A stretch of 64,000 bases of DNA from Conchocele bisecta (taxonomy: Eukaryota; Mollusca; Bivalvia; Lucinida; Thyasiridae): positions 57,435,131 through 57,499,130 of the forward strand of contig CM055268.1 of NCBI GenBank assembly GCA_029237695.1, read 5' to 3'. Below the pieces are notes generated by a model, which had not been told where the DNA came from, did not search any database, and saw only the letters and a program-made list of their open reading frames with translations. The translations under genes and the position numbers were made by a program. Positions 1 through 10,945 of this stretch are shown here, in pieces. Positions within the stretch are counted from its first letter, which is position 1, and every line of letters starts with the position of its first letter.

Positions 1-173
1 GAGGAGACTGTCACATTGTAAGTAAAAAAAACAACAAAAAACACCTAATTGAGTCACCGGTAGGTGTGATTTCACTGGCTGTAGATGCACTGACAGTTTC
101 CTGCCGAAGATTTAGGAGCTCCTGTGCTGAGCATACGATAGAATTGTATTATTTTCTAATAAATCTTCACTTA
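1..173. other. Left edge, no gene recognised
   Basis: Short A/T-rich flank before the foldback element. I see no coding or RNA feature here. An open frame across the boundary into the foldback arm has no recognisable motif. Confidence 0.4.
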
Positions 174-1466
174 TACACACCCGTTATCCGGAGATACGCA
201 ACTAGGGGAGGAGAACATGGAAAGGGGAACGCACAAACTAGTGGGAATTTGGAGGGTTTGTAAAATTAGCTAAAACAATATATTTTATGCATGATCAGAA
301 CAATGTGAGCTTGCAACGTTGAGGAAGAATGATTGAAGCACATGTAGCAAAAATATTGAGCTCGAACGCCATCGCCATTATAAGTTGAAAATTTATAAAT
401 TCAATATAGGATTTTATTTTTTTTTGTCATTTTTGTTTAAAAAATCGTCTTTCCTGCACCAATCGTATGCTTTTCAGCACTATCAGGCATACAGTTATGT
501 TTGCTGATCATTTACACTGATACCTTGAAAGCGACAGCGACCAGGATCTTCTGAGAAAAAAATGGCGGCCGTTTTATGCACCGTGGTATAGCGCAAAATG
601 GTGCACAAAAACTATGGGACTGGAGGACACAAATTGGGGGACGAGTGCACACAAACTGTGGAACGCGCTGCACAGAAAATGCCAATATACGTGGGTTTTA
701 AGTTGCAAATTCACGTATGTATTTACAAAAATATTATATTTGCAGACGAGGATCCACGAATATTTACGCAGGGGCCGGTCCAAATGTGTCTGTAAGGAAT
801 TTATGCAAGTTTTTAATCAATATTCACCACAATTATGCATTGTTTTAGTAAGTTCGCTGTTCAATGCAGGCTTCTTTAGCAGCGCTCGTTTATTAATGGG
901 CGAGCAGAGCCTCATTTCGTATGCAATCAGTAAACCCGTTTAATACATATCACACATTAAACCATAGGTCACCACCTAAACTCGCACCACACTTCGTTTA
1001 TAACTTGAAGCAATTTGTGTCCTCCAGTCCCATAGTTTTTGTGCACCATTTTGCGCTATACCACGGTGCATAAAACGGCCGCAATTTTTTTCTCAGAAGA
1101 TCCTGGTCGCTGTCGCTTTCAAGGTATCAGTGTAAATGATCAGCAAACATAACTGTATGCCTGATAGTGCTGAAAAGCATACGATTGGTGCAGGAAAGAC
1201 GATTTTTAAAAAAAAAATGAAAAAAAAAAAAATCCTATATTGAATTTATAAATTTTCAACTTTTACGACGGCGTTCGAGCTCAATATTTTTGCTACATGT
1301 GCTTCAATCATTCTTCCTCAACGTTGCAAGCTCACATTGTTCTGATCATGCATAAAATATATTGTTTTAGCTAATTTTACAAACCCTCCAAATTCCCACT
1401 AGTTTGTGCGTTCCCCTTTCCATGTTCTCCTCCCCTAGTTGCGTATCTCCGGATAACGGGTGTGTA
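174..1466. repeat. Foldback element with about 460-bp inverted arms
   Basis: The left arm (about 174-637) is repeated in reverse complement as the right arm (about 1,011-1,466), around a unique centre of about 370 bp. The outer ends match as TACACACCCGTTATCCGG against its reverse complement; the inner ends match around GAGGACACAAATTG. The arms are not identical: they differ by point changes and in A/T-run lengths near 415-430 and 1,208-1,230, so this is an old inverted repeat rather than a simple assembly mirror. Open frames inside the arms have no known motif. This is the structure of a foldback or long-TIR non-autonomous DNA transposon. I did not find a convincing target-site duplication. 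Confidence 0.8.
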
Positions 1467-1855
1467 AACTGTTTCAAGATAAACGGCCCATTATAAATTA
1501 TGTTTTACCATAAATGTATGATAATTACAGATGTAAATGTAGGTCAAGGTCATGACACTAATGATAATGCAATTATGTAAAGTGTATATATGCAAGTGCA
1601 TAAATCAGCAGTACTAGTTGCATCTGTGTATGTACTGATATTAGTTAAAAACATTAAATTCAGATATGTACACGACACATGCTTTATGAGCTAAAAAAGC
1701 CGACCACTGAAGGTCAAGGTCATGACCTTGATGATAATAACATGTTATGCTCAGAAAATAAAATACATCAAGGATATTTTCATTCATTGCAAGTAAATTG
1801 CAGAAGCTGAAATCAAAATATCAAGTTTTACAACATATTTTTAAAAATTGATTCC

Positions 1856-2117
1856 GAGTTACGACCGTATTGCGCTGAACTATTTCAGCATTTTGGCTGT
1901 TATTTTCAGCGCAATACGGTCGTAACTCAAATATTTGCTAATATCACGTTTTCATTTATTTGGAATTTTTTTCCATAAGGTTATTTATTTTTCATGTCTG
2001 TTATTACAGAATATAACTGAAAATGGTACATACCTGAGTGTAATTGTTCGTTTTATAAATATTTTTGGCTCTCCTGAACATTTTACAAAAAGTGAGTTAC
2101 GACTGTATTGCGCTGAA
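1856..2117. repeat. 24-bp inverted repeat plus a third direct copy
   Basis: GAGTTACGACCGTATTGCGC at 1,856 recurs inverted at 1,905-1,928, giving a 24-bp perfect stem with a short loop. It recurs again in direct orientation with one change at 2,094-2,117, just before the 66-bp tandem array. It may be the terminal sequence of a small non-autonomous element. Confidence 0.6.
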
Positions 2118-2121
2118 CCCT

Positions 2122-2465
2122 CGATATGGCTTACACATCCCACCGCTGTAGGATATTGCCTAGATATGGTTGCAATCCTCTACTGCGGGTCACCGTATAT
2201 GACTTACACAACCCACAGCTGTAGGATATTGCCTACATATGGTGGCAATCCTCTACAGCGAAACACTATATGACTTACAACACCCACAGCTGTAGGATAT
2301 TGCCTGCATAGGGCGGCAATCCTCTACAGCGGGACTCCTTATATGACATACACAACCCACAGCTGTAGGATATTGCCTGCATATGGTGGCAATCCTCTAC
2401 AGCGTGGCACTTCATGACTTACACAACCCACAGCTGTATGATATTGCCTGCATATGGTGGCAACC
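2122..2465 (+). repeat. Tandem array, unit about 66 bp, five copies
   Basis: Five degenerate copies share the core CCCACAGCTGTAGGATATTG followed by TATGGTGGCAATCCTCTACAG. Copy starts are spaced by about 63-73 bp. One strand is partly open as a frame (1,935-2,273), but this follows from the repeat and is not gene evidence. Confidence 0.8.
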
Positions 2466-2715
2466 CAGCAAACACACGACGTCGGTACGACGTCGGATCT
2501 AGGTCGGATCCAGGTCGCGACGTCGGCGACTCAAATCCAACGTCAGCCCGACGTCGAAACCCCGACGTCGAAACGACGTCGGATTACGACGTCGTACTGA
2601 CGTTGTTTGCTAGTCGTAGTTCGTCGCGACACAAACACAACGTCGGGTTGACGTCGGAATCACGACGTCGGATCAACGTCCGTTTTCGATGTCGAATAGA
2701 CGTCTGATCCAGGTC
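2465..2715 (+). repeat. Degenerate GACGTCGG-rich repeat block
   Basis: Irregularly spaced GACGTC and GTCGGAT motifs fill this block, starting at CCCAGCAAACACACGACGTC. A second block with the same vocabulary lies at 10,590-10,945 and ends in the mirror-like GTGTGCCCACTGGGTAG. Both blocks therefore seem to be copies of one repeat family with similar bordering motifs. The open frame at 2,414-2,707 is an Arg/Ser-rich product of the repeat. Confidence 0.75.
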
Positions 2716-3657
2716 GTGATTGGTATACACTAAAAGGTGACTCGCTGTCAGCAGATCTATCTCTACGTTAGCCTATAGATACGCCAATGGAAGAGCAGCT
2801 GATCTGATTTCAACACCAACTTAATTCAGTCTAACCTTTATTTGCGACATGTTTAGGCCTATGTAATTAATCATTTTATATCCTTGACGATTAATTTTGC
2901 GTATGTATTTAGGTTGGGCTGGGCGTACGTGCAATTTCATTAACATCGCAGAATTCTAGGTCAAGATTCTCGTGCGCGCGCGTAGTGTTGACAACTGACA
3001 TGCTTTATTAGCGTCTGTTTCAAATGCCACTGGACCTGGTTCCCGCGTTCCTGCATAGCGGTAGCCACATATACAGTAATACGCTGGTAAAAAGCCGACC
3101 TGACTCATTCGGAACTATCTCGGATCTTTTCGCCAAAGCGGAGTTCTGGTTAATCTATTATCCCCGAGGTGCTCCAATTGTGTTTAGGTTATCCCGCCAT
3201 TTTCGTTTTCTCTTTGTGATTTTAATTTGAAATTGGGGAAAGATCGACGTAATTTGAAGAAATTAACTTTCTTATGTAAGTATATTGATGCATGCGTGTC
3301 AGCTAACATGTTTTCAATAACATTTTTAATACAAAAATACATGACAACGCCGTGATCAGTTGATTCACGTTAATTTCAATTCGTGAAATTATTTCGCCCC
3401 GTCTCACTTTGCACATTCCTATTCATGTGTTGTTAATATATTGTCGCTATTCACCATTTACAAACTGCATGCATTATCATATAATTGTGCCTTTAATGGA
3501 GGTCTATACTGTCGCGTTTTCTCAAAACTTGTAGGACAGCTATAGTAATTATAGATTTTGTCATCGTTACATATTGTCTTTGTTAAACTATTCGCCTTGG
3601 ATAATGGCGCATATACTCAAAGTTTATTCGAATTGTACATCACACTGTACATGTACG
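2716..3657. other. Intergenic stretch without recognised genes
   Basis: About 940 bp of mixed-composition sequence. A 68-codon frame at 3,024-3,230 shows no motif. I see no repeat relation to other parts of the window. Confidence 0.4.
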
Positions 3658-4092
3658 GAGCCACCCAGGGGACGACAAATTGTTTTTTTGTTTGTTAATT
3701 TGTTCCCACGAAATAACAATTCGTTCCCTCAATTTAGCAATTCGAATTGTTATATCGTGGGAACGAATTGTTAATTCGAGGCCACGAATTAACAATTTGT
3801 TCCCTCAATTTAACAATTCGTTCCCACCAAATAACAATTCGTTCCCACGGGAACGAATTGTCAATTCGTGGGAACGAATTGTTCATTCCCTCAAATTAAC
3901 AATTCGTTCCCTCGAATTAACAATTCGTTCCCACGATATAACAATTCGTTCCCACGAATTAACAATTCGTTCCCGCGGGAACGAATTGTTATTTCGTGGG
4001 AACAAATTGTTAAATTGAGGGAACGCATTGTTATTTCGTGGGAACTAATTAATTTTCAAACAAATTCTACGTCCCCTGCGGGGCTCCGTAAA
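3658..4092. repeat. Inverted-ended block of GGGAACGAATTGTTAATTCG repeats
   Basis: About 20-bp units built on TTCGTTCCC.CGAATTAACAA occur in both orientations, so the interior is many small palindromes. The block is bordered by GGAGCCACCCAGGGGACG on the left and its approximate reverse complement CGTCCCCTGCGGGGCTCC on the right. That is the layout of a non-autonomous element with terminal inverted repeats that captured or amplified a minisatellite. A stray fragment (AAATTGAGGGAACGAATTGT) occurs at 23,570. The frames at 3,680-4,018 and 3,868-4,107 are repeat products. Confidence 0.75.
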
Positions 4093-4333
4093 AAGGAAGT
4101 ATGCTGATTTATACACATATTTCTTGTTGGTGAAATTACTTTCTTACGTGAGTGGCTATTTATAGAACGAATTTACAAGTTTCATAGGAAACGAGATTTG
4201 AAGCTATAACGCTCATCGAACATGTATTCGGTAGTGGTCTACAACATATACATTAGGCCATAACAATAAGGACTTTGGCAGTCACGGGGTGTGCAGAATG
4301 TGCAGCGGGAGAACGGCTTTTTTAAATATATAT

Positions 4334-4467
4334 AATTTGTTTGTGTTTGAGATGTTCGTGTGTGATTTTATTTCAAGTTGCCAGATGCATATTTGTGTGA
4401 TTTTATTCATGCATATATGCATCTGGCAACTTGAAAAAAAAATCAGAGACGAACATCTCAAACAAAA
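4334..4467. repeat. Imperfect hairpin of about 55-bp arms
   Basis: The arm beginning TTTGTGTTTGAGATGTTCGT and continuing through TTCAAGTTGCCAGATGCAT is mirrored to 4,467. It is a small foldback or MITE-like palindrome in otherwise unremarkable sequence. Confidence 0.7.
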
Positions 4468-4962
4468 GGAAGTTACGATAAACTCTTTAGATGTGAAAAA
4501 TCACAAGATTTTTGTCAGACAGGATTGGATTTAACATATTTTTCATGGTGGTGTTTTTTATTGATCATGTGGCAAAATTATAGTACACTTTTATTCTCCA
4601 TGACGATAAAATGATATACGCGCAGGGATTATTCAGACGCGGCGATATCTGAGAACCAAAGTACTTTTGATGGCCTAACGTATACTAGTGTATTATTATT
4701 ATTAACCATTTCAATCCTGGTTATCCTACCTTGTCTTTTTCACACTATTTTTGTACTATTCCATTTATGACAAAATACAATTCTAGATGAATAATAGTGA
4801 CAAATGCGGCAGATCCTGACGAGGCGACGAGCCGTCTCATCTGGATATACATTGTTTGCACATGTTGGCTTTATGGAGGTATACATCATGTTAGGGCTAA
4901 TACTTAAAGATATGCAAACATTTGTATGCTTTCATAATTGTCTTGTTTTATGTATATTTCAG

Positions 4963-5390
4963 ACAAAGCTAAGACATACACATACGAGAGCAACACAGAA
5001 ATGGAAGAGATTGAAGCGGATCGATTTTCCCAACGAGCCAATATTATCGAACAATGAATGTTTGAAATCACGCTGGCATCCTTGGATACACTGAAACACA
5101 GTACGGCCATGGAAATACGTAAAGCGCAGAACGAGATGAAGAAACGAATGAAACGATTGAGACGATACAGAGACGATGAAGCACGATACTAAGATGAAAA
5201 AGAATCAGAAACAAGCTCGCCCCAAGACATCGCCGGCGACGCTTCAGGATACGTACAATTCACGCATTCGTAGATCCGACGCGGATTCGGAACGCGAGGT
5301 GGAAGTGGACGATACGTTTATGGTTGACCATCGATACACCAGTGGGGGCATTCGTATCCGTGGAAACAGTTCCAGTTCTCCATGAAAAGA
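4963..5390 (+). pseudogene. Possible broken exon of a host coiled-coil gene
   Basis: A pyrimidine-rich TATATTTCAG at 4,953-4,962 looks like a splice acceptor. One frame from there reads through an acidic segment (NTEMEEIEADRFSQRANIIEQ) and hits TGA at about 5,053. It then continues in the same frame as a Lys/Arg-rich helical segment (ASLDTLKHSTAMEIRKAQ, then KKRMKRLRRYRDDEARY) to TAA at 5,190-5,192. A different frame downstream (5,176-5,385) is rich in Arg, Ser and Asp. Amphipathic charged composition and the acceptor suggest a decayed exon. I do not recognise the family. The LTR retrotransposon sits directly downstream (target site 5,397). Confidence 0.35.
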
Positions 5391-5401
5391 TTACTTGACA
5401 T

Positions 5402-5639
5402 TGGTATGTCGCACTTCAAACAGACTATACTACAGTTCCCCATAGATTGTATTAGCCCCGCCTCTCAACCAATGAGATGCTTTGTTTACAACCTGCAGTG
5501 CTGGCTAGAAGGTCAGTCGTCTGCTGGGTCTCAATTATGTAACATCATTATTGTACGTACGTGTCTGAGTGAATGTTTAGTTATTAAAACAATAAGATTA
5601 ACACATCTTATCTGGTCTTGTGTATTAGACAACACAACA
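5402..5639 (+). repeat. 5' LTR
   Basis: 238 bp, TGG...ACA ends. It differs from the 3' LTR at about three sites: CATAGATTG against CATATATTG, GAGATGC against GAGATTC, and GTACGTACG against GTATGTACG. It should contain the element promoter. I did not identify a clear TATA box. Confidence 0.96.
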
Positions 5640-5642
5640 TTT

Positions 5643-5656
5643 TGGCGACGAGGATT
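5643..5656 (+). other. Primer-binding site
   Basis: TGGCGACGAGGATT starts three bases after the 5' LTR. Its TGG start would pair with a tRNA 3'-CCA end, as expected for minus-strand priming. The tRNA species was not assigned. Confidence 0.7.
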
Positions 5657-5732
5657 ATTATACGTATTTCCAAGAACTAATAATCGTGTTGTACACTCGT
5701 TATTTTGTTACCAAGGAATTTGTCACAGAAAT

Positions 5733-6540
5733 CATGGCGAATGCGTTACCACCATTTCAACAATTTGACATCCACAGCGACGAACATTCCGTTGGGATCC
5801 GTTGGATAAAATATGTCCAGAAGCTGGAAAATATGTTTGTTGGGATGTCCGTGGAGTCGAAGAAACGACGGAAAGCACTCTTGCTTCACTATACTGGAGA
5901 CGAGGTGTTTGACATTCATGACACGTTACCAAACACAGGCATTGACTCGGACTATGAGCTGACAAAACAGGCCCTAGAAACCTACTTTAAACCGAAAGTC
6001 AATGAAGAATTCGAAATATACGAATTTCGACAACTGAGACAACTAGAATCGGAAACAGTTGACCAGTTTGCTACAAAACTCCGCCAGAAAGCAAGTAAGT
6101 GTGCCTTTTCGAATACAGACGGCGAAATAAAGAGCCAAATAATACAAGGCTGTATTTCTACAGAGTTACGGCGCAAAGCTTTGAAAGACAGCATGAACTT
6201 AGGAGAATTGTTACTAGCGGCCAGAACAATGGAAATTTCAAACAGACAGGCTCGCAAAATGGCGACCGACCTCCGTCACGACCGTCAACATGAACAAACC
6301 AACGCTGTCAGAAAGAAACCGAGCAAACCGGCATTTCTGAGACCATCTGACCGTCGGGAGTCACGTCCAAGTTTCAATGCGGCGAAATCAACGTCATCTG
6401 GAAAGCAAACTTCGGTGTGTCGGAATTGTGGTGGCGTATATCCACATCAGAATGGATGTCCAGCGTACGGGAAAACGTGCAACTATTGAAAAAAGCCAAA
6501 CCATTTTGCTGCGCAGTGCTTAAAACGAAAGAGTAAGACA
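5733..6540 (+). pseudogene. gag: gag region with zinc knuckle, interrupted by TGA
   Basis: ATG at 5,733 (MANALPPFQQFDIH) is the first good start after the primer-binding site. Residues about 20-190 form a helical capsid-like region with the YFKPKVNEEFEIYEFRQL and ETVDQFATKLRQKA segments typical of invertebrate Gypsy gag. It is followed by a basic linker and a cysteine-rich end with CRNCGGVYPHQNGC and a second knuckle. The second knuckle is cut by TGA at 6,487-6,489, exactly where its second Cys is expected (KTCNY, stop, then KKPNHFAAQCLKRK in the same frame). One Cys codon to TGA change explains this. The frame then runs without shift into the protease, so gag and pol appear to be one frame in the ancestor. 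Confidence 0.85.
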
Positions 6541-9500
6541 ACTAACGTTAAACAAATTGAAAAAACCGCAGATGGCAGTGAAAATGAAGCCGATTATTCA
6601 TTTGGGGTTGCAACCAATAGTGTTAACACGACACGACCATCACCGAAAACAAAAGTGAAAATAAATGACTATGAAACAAATGTTCTTGTGGACACTGGGA
6701 GTTCGATAAATATTTTGGATGAAAGTGTGTACATGGATGGTATGAAAAACAAACCAGTGTTATCAAACCCGGACACAAAAGCATTTGCTTATGGACAGAA
6801 AAACAAGCTACCGATGAAAGGAAAATTCCAGGCAACAATTGAAAAGGACAAGAAGATTACTACAGGTAACTTTTACGTCATTTCTGGTAATTTTGGATCA
6901 CTGTTGAGCTATAACACTGCTGTTGATTTGAACATCATACCTGCTATAAATGCAGTAGGTTCGTCCAAGACTGATCAGTTACTTCATGAGTATTCAGACT
7001 TGTTCTGTGGGTTAGGACAGTTGAAAAACAAGACAGTCAAATTACACATAGATGAAAGTGTACCTGCTGTAGCTTTACCACACAGACGTATACCGTTCCA
7101 TGTTAGGAAACAAGTTGAAAAAGAACTAGATCGTTTGGAAAGCGCTGACATTATTGAGAAAGTAACATAGGGCCCCACCCCCTGGGCATCCCCTATTGTT
7201 GTTGCACCGAAGCCGAAAAATCCTGAAGAGATCAGAATTTGCATTGATATGAGAAAAGCAAATGAAGCGATACAACGTGAACGACACATTACGCCCACCA
7301 TAGATGATCTAATTCTGGAGCTAAACGGTTCCACAGTGTGCTCGTCCTGTGACTTGCGCAATGGGTTCCATCAATTGGTTTTGTCAGATGAATCCAGAAG
7401 CATAACCACATTCTCTACACATGTTGGTCTGTGGAGATAGAAACGGTAAAATTTTGGAGTTTCTAGTGCACCAGAACTATTTCAAAATGAAATCCGGCAA
7501 GTTCTCGAAGGACTGAATGGAGTCTGCAATATCAGTGACGACATCATCGTGCATGGGAAAACGCAGGAAGAACATGATCAAAATCTGAAAGCTCTACTCA
7601 AACGTCTTCGCGAGAACAAACTGACACTGAACAAACAAAAATGCAAGTTTAACCAGCCGAAAGTTACATTTTTCGGATACGTGTTCTCGGCGTCCGGAGT
7701 ATCTGCAGATCCACGAAAAGTTGAAGCAATCAAAAATGCGACCACGCCATGTACACCCGCAGAGGTACGAAGTTTGTTAGGAATGACAAATTACGTTTCG
7801 AGATTTATTCCAAATTACTCAAGTATTACTGAGCCTCTACGATGTCTAACGCTAGAAAATGAACCATGGCAATGGACCGAGTCACAAGAAAACGCGCTAC
7901 AATATCTTAAAAACGCGCTGAGCAGTGACACCGTAATGGCGTATTTCGATCCAGCTAAGCAAACAGAGCTATGGGTGGATGCATGCCCAGTTGGCCTAGC
8001 TGCTGTCATGTGCCAAGAAAATCGTGTTATTGCATATGCGAGTAAAGCACTCAGCCCAACTGAACAACGGTACTCACAAACTGAGCGCGAAGCTCTGAGC
8101 ATCGTCTGGAGTATTGAACATTTCCATCTATACTTGTTTGGACATACGTTCACTCTGATCACTGACCATAATCCACTTGTTGCGATATTCAACAATCCGA
8201 AAGCAAAACAACCACTTAGACTGGAAAGATGGAGACTACGGCTCGCAACGTACGATTTCACAGTGAAATACCGCGCCGGTAAGGAGAACATTGCCGATTA
8301 TCTGTCAAGACATCCGCGTGTTTGTGAAATAACAGACAATTCGGTAGCCGAAGATTATTGTTGTTACATAGCATACAACGCAGTACCGAAATCCATGTCA
8401 CTCAGTGAGATTGCAAGTGCCGTACAGGCGGACAAAACACTACAGCAAGTTATCACGTCAGTGAAGACAAATACGTGGGACAAATCAGAATGTAAAGCAA
8501 ACTCTGCATATAACACATATGCCAGACTGAAATACGAATTAACAGTCACTTTAATTAAAGGACAAGATATACTCTTGCGCGGAACAAAACTTGCGATTCC
8601 GACAATATTACAGCAAATGGTGATTGACCTTGCGCACGAAGGTCACCAAGGGATCGTGAAAACCAAGTCATTGTTACGTGAACAAGTGTGGTTTCCTGCT
8701 ATTGACGATCTGGTTGATAAAACATGTAAAAGCTGTATTCCGTGCCTTGCAATAACGCCCATTACCACGCATGAACCTGTAAAAATGAGCGATCTACCTA
8801 CCAGGCCATGGGATGAAGTATCGATTGACTTGTTCGGTCCAATACCATCCGGCGACTACATAATGGTGATATTAGACGATTATAGCCGATTCCCCGTGTT
8901 GGAGATTTTGACGTCAACTTCCGCGAAAGCCGTCATTCCACGTCTTGACAATGTGTTCTCCATGATGGGAATTCCCACTGTTTACAAAACGGACAATGGT
9001 CCACCATTTAATTCACATGAATTCAGTCAATTCGCAGAATATTTGGGTTTCTGGCACAGGAAAATAACGCCTCTACACCCGATTGTCAATGGACATGCAG
9101 AAAAATGCATGCAACCATTACAGAAATACATTAAAGCCGCGAAAATCGAAGGCAGAAATTACAAGCAGGAAATGAACAAATTTCTGAGGAATTATCGTGC
9201 CACACCACACCAGACAACAAAAGTTTCCCCGGCTGAAGCTCTGTTTTCACGTCAAATGAAAACGAGACTACCAGAGTTCACTGTACAGCCAGATGATTCA
9301 CAAATTCGTGAACAAGATGCAGACGCCAAAATCAAAGTTAAACTGTACACAGACAACAAACGGTGTGCCCGCGAGTCTACAATTACTCCTGGAGATACGG
9401 TATTAGTCAAACAACGCAAACAGAACAAGTTGTCCTCACATTACAACCCTGAACCAGCGACAGTTCTCAAGAAAAAAGGCTCTATGGTCACAGTCAGTGT

Positions 9501-9552
9501 CGGTGAGAAGACAATAACCAGGTCACAGTCAGTGTCGGTGAGAAGACAATAA
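6541..9552 (+). pseudogene. pol: pol region: protease, RT, RNase H, integrase
   Basis: In order: aspartic protease (LVDTGSSINILDE near 6,685); reverse transcriptase from about 7,080 (HRRIPFHVRKQVEKELDRL, then ASPIVVAPKPKN and RICIDMRKAN) with catalytic NISDD at 7,531-7,542; RNase H from about 7,967 (ELWVDACPVGLAAV, TEREALSIVWS); integrase HHCC zinc region (near 8,635, HEGHQGIVKTK and CKSCIPC); and integrase core with Asp at 8,827, Asp at 8,992 and Glu at 9,100, i.e. D, D(35)E. In-frame stops TAG 7,168, TAG 7,438 and TAA 7,447 fall inside RT. A 35-bp tandem duplication near 9,486-9,555 shifts the C-terminal frame. The longest open stretch, 7,549-9,552, keeps RT thumb to integrase intact. Enzymes act in the cytoplasmic particle (RT) and at chromatin (integrase). 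Confidence 0.92.
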
Positions 9553-9986
9553 CCAGAGATGCGTTACATTTCAAACCAATCACTCTGTCTACATGTACTA
9601 ATGCCTAATGCTGCTAAGATTTTAGCATGGACGCAGATTGTTAGATGCATGCACCATGACAAAGTTTCTATGTTCAGTATATCTGTAAACATTCGATACA
9701 AGGTTACTTTCTAACCTCAGAAAATAATTGAATACATAGATTTCAATTTGGTTTAGAAACATGTCATGGAGTTTAGCAACACACAATTTGACACATGTCA
9801 CATGTGTTTTACTAGGGTGTGTATGGAAAACAGGAAACTGGTGAAAGATTAATTAAAATCCCAGTTATGTGAGCAGTTGATACATGTTACATTGACATAT
9901 CAATTTCAGTAATGAAACATAAATCAGCATCATGTTAACGTTTAATTGCTATACAAACAGTTTATCTGATGATACTTTTATCTCTA
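9553..9986 (+). other. 3' non-coding part of the retrotransposon
   Basis: About 430 bp between the end of pol and the purine tract. I see no frame with a known motif, and no env. Confidence 0.6.
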
Positions 9987-10000
9987 AAACAAGGGAGGAG
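9987..10000 (+). other. Polypurine tract
   Basis: AAAACAAGGGAGGAG, nearly all purine, abuts the 3' LTR. It fits the plus-strand priming site. Confidence 0.85.
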
Positions 10001-10238
10001 TGGTATGTCGCACTTCAAACAGACTATACTACAGTTCCCCATATATTGTATTAGCCCCGCCTCTCAACCAATGAGATTCTTTGTTTACAACCTGCAGTGC
10101 TGGCTAGAAGGTCAGTCGTCTGCTGGGTCTCAATTATGTAACATCATTATTGTATGTACGTGTCTGAGTGAATGTTTAGTTATTAAAACAATAAGATTAA
10201 CACATCTTATCTGGTCTTGTGTATTAGACAACACAACA
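10001..10238 (+). repeat. 3' LTR
   Basis: Same length and ends as the 5' LTR, followed by the target duplication GACAT. The 94-codon frame across it is a property of the LTR sequence, not a gene. Confidence 0.96.
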
Positions 10239-10243
10239 GACAT

Positions 10244-10589
10244 GTCATTATAATTGTCTCATGAGACAATTCTAATGAAATGCCTAGGTATGTTTTTATC
10301 GCGAAATGATCGAATATTCAGCAATTTCCATCCGCATGGTTGTCGTCTGCAGCGGGATAAGGGTTAAAGTGAACTAAGTCCCTGCTATATGATTCCATCG
10401 AGTAACGAATCGCACCATACATTCATGTCAAAAATATATGTGAAAGTTTAATAAAATACATTTGCCAGCCAAAATATGTGTTTATTACTGACCAGGTACC
10501 AAACCAGGATATTGATTAGTTAATCCAGAGTGAAACTGCAGATCAAGTAATCAATGCAGAATAAAGTTTTCTAGACGCTAAAACCCGAC
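10244..10589. other. Intergenic stretch
   Basis: No gene seen. A small palindrome AATTGTCTCATGAGACAATT lies at 10,252-10,271. Confidence 0.4.
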
Positions 10590-10945
10590 ATTGAATTGAT
10601 GTCAGAACCAGACGTTGGATAAAGGTCGTTTTCTGACGTCGGATAGACGTTGGATTATATTTGAAAATGAAAGTTGTTTAGACGTCGGAATCCGACGTTG
10701 AAATTACGTCAGAATTCGACGTCTATACAACGTCGGATCCTGACGTCCGTTCGACGTCGGATCCCGACGTCCATTCGACATCGGATTCTGACGTCAGATC
10801 GACGTCGGATTCCGATGTCCGTTCGACGTCGGATTCCGACGTCCGTTCGACGTCGGATTCTGACGTCTAAACAACTTTCATTTTCGAACATGATCCGACG
10901 TCGGAAACCGACGTCAGTCCGACGTCTATCTGACGTCGTGTGCCC
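10590..10945 (+). repeat. Degenerate GACGTCGGATTC repeat block
   Basis: Units of about 18-24 bp around GACGTCGGATTCCGACGTC alternate with CGTTCGACGTC, so many are self-complementary. The segment ATGAAAGTTGTTTAGACGTC near 10,667 has an inverted partner (GACGTCTAAACAACTTTCAT) near 10,864, giving an internal palindrome of about 220 bp. It ends at GTGTGCCCACTGGGTAG. Same family as 2,465-2,715. Arg/Ser frames on both strands come from the repeat. Confidence 0.8.

Larger units (their letters stand above)
5397..10243 (+). mobile_element. Complete Ty3/Gypsy LTR retrotransposon, inactive
   Basis: Two 238-bp LTRs (5,402-5,639 and 10,001-10,238) begin TGGTATGTCGC, end ACACAACA, and are flanked by a perfect 5-bp target duplication GACAT (5,397-5,401 and 10,239-10,243). 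The LTRs show about three substitutions by eye, so the insertion is fairly young. A primer-binding site follows the 5' LTR and a purine tract precedes the 3' LTR. The interior encodes gag with zinc knuckle, aspartic protease, reverse transcriptase, RNase H and integrase in that order, which is the Ty3/Gypsy (Metaviridae) order. No env-like frame is present. At least four in-frame stops and one 35-bp duplication break the polyprotein, so this copy cannot make a full product. Confidence 0.97.

Noticed and set aside
6487..6489. Programmed TGA readthrough between gag and pol
   Set aside because: The stop falls inside a zinc knuckle at a Cys position, and three more stops follow in RT, so simple decay explains it better.
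7531..7542. Loss of the RT catalytic Tyr (NISDD instead of YxDD)
   Set aside because: Both catalytic Asp are present and I recall ISDD variants in invertebrate Gypsy lineages, so it is not counted as damage.
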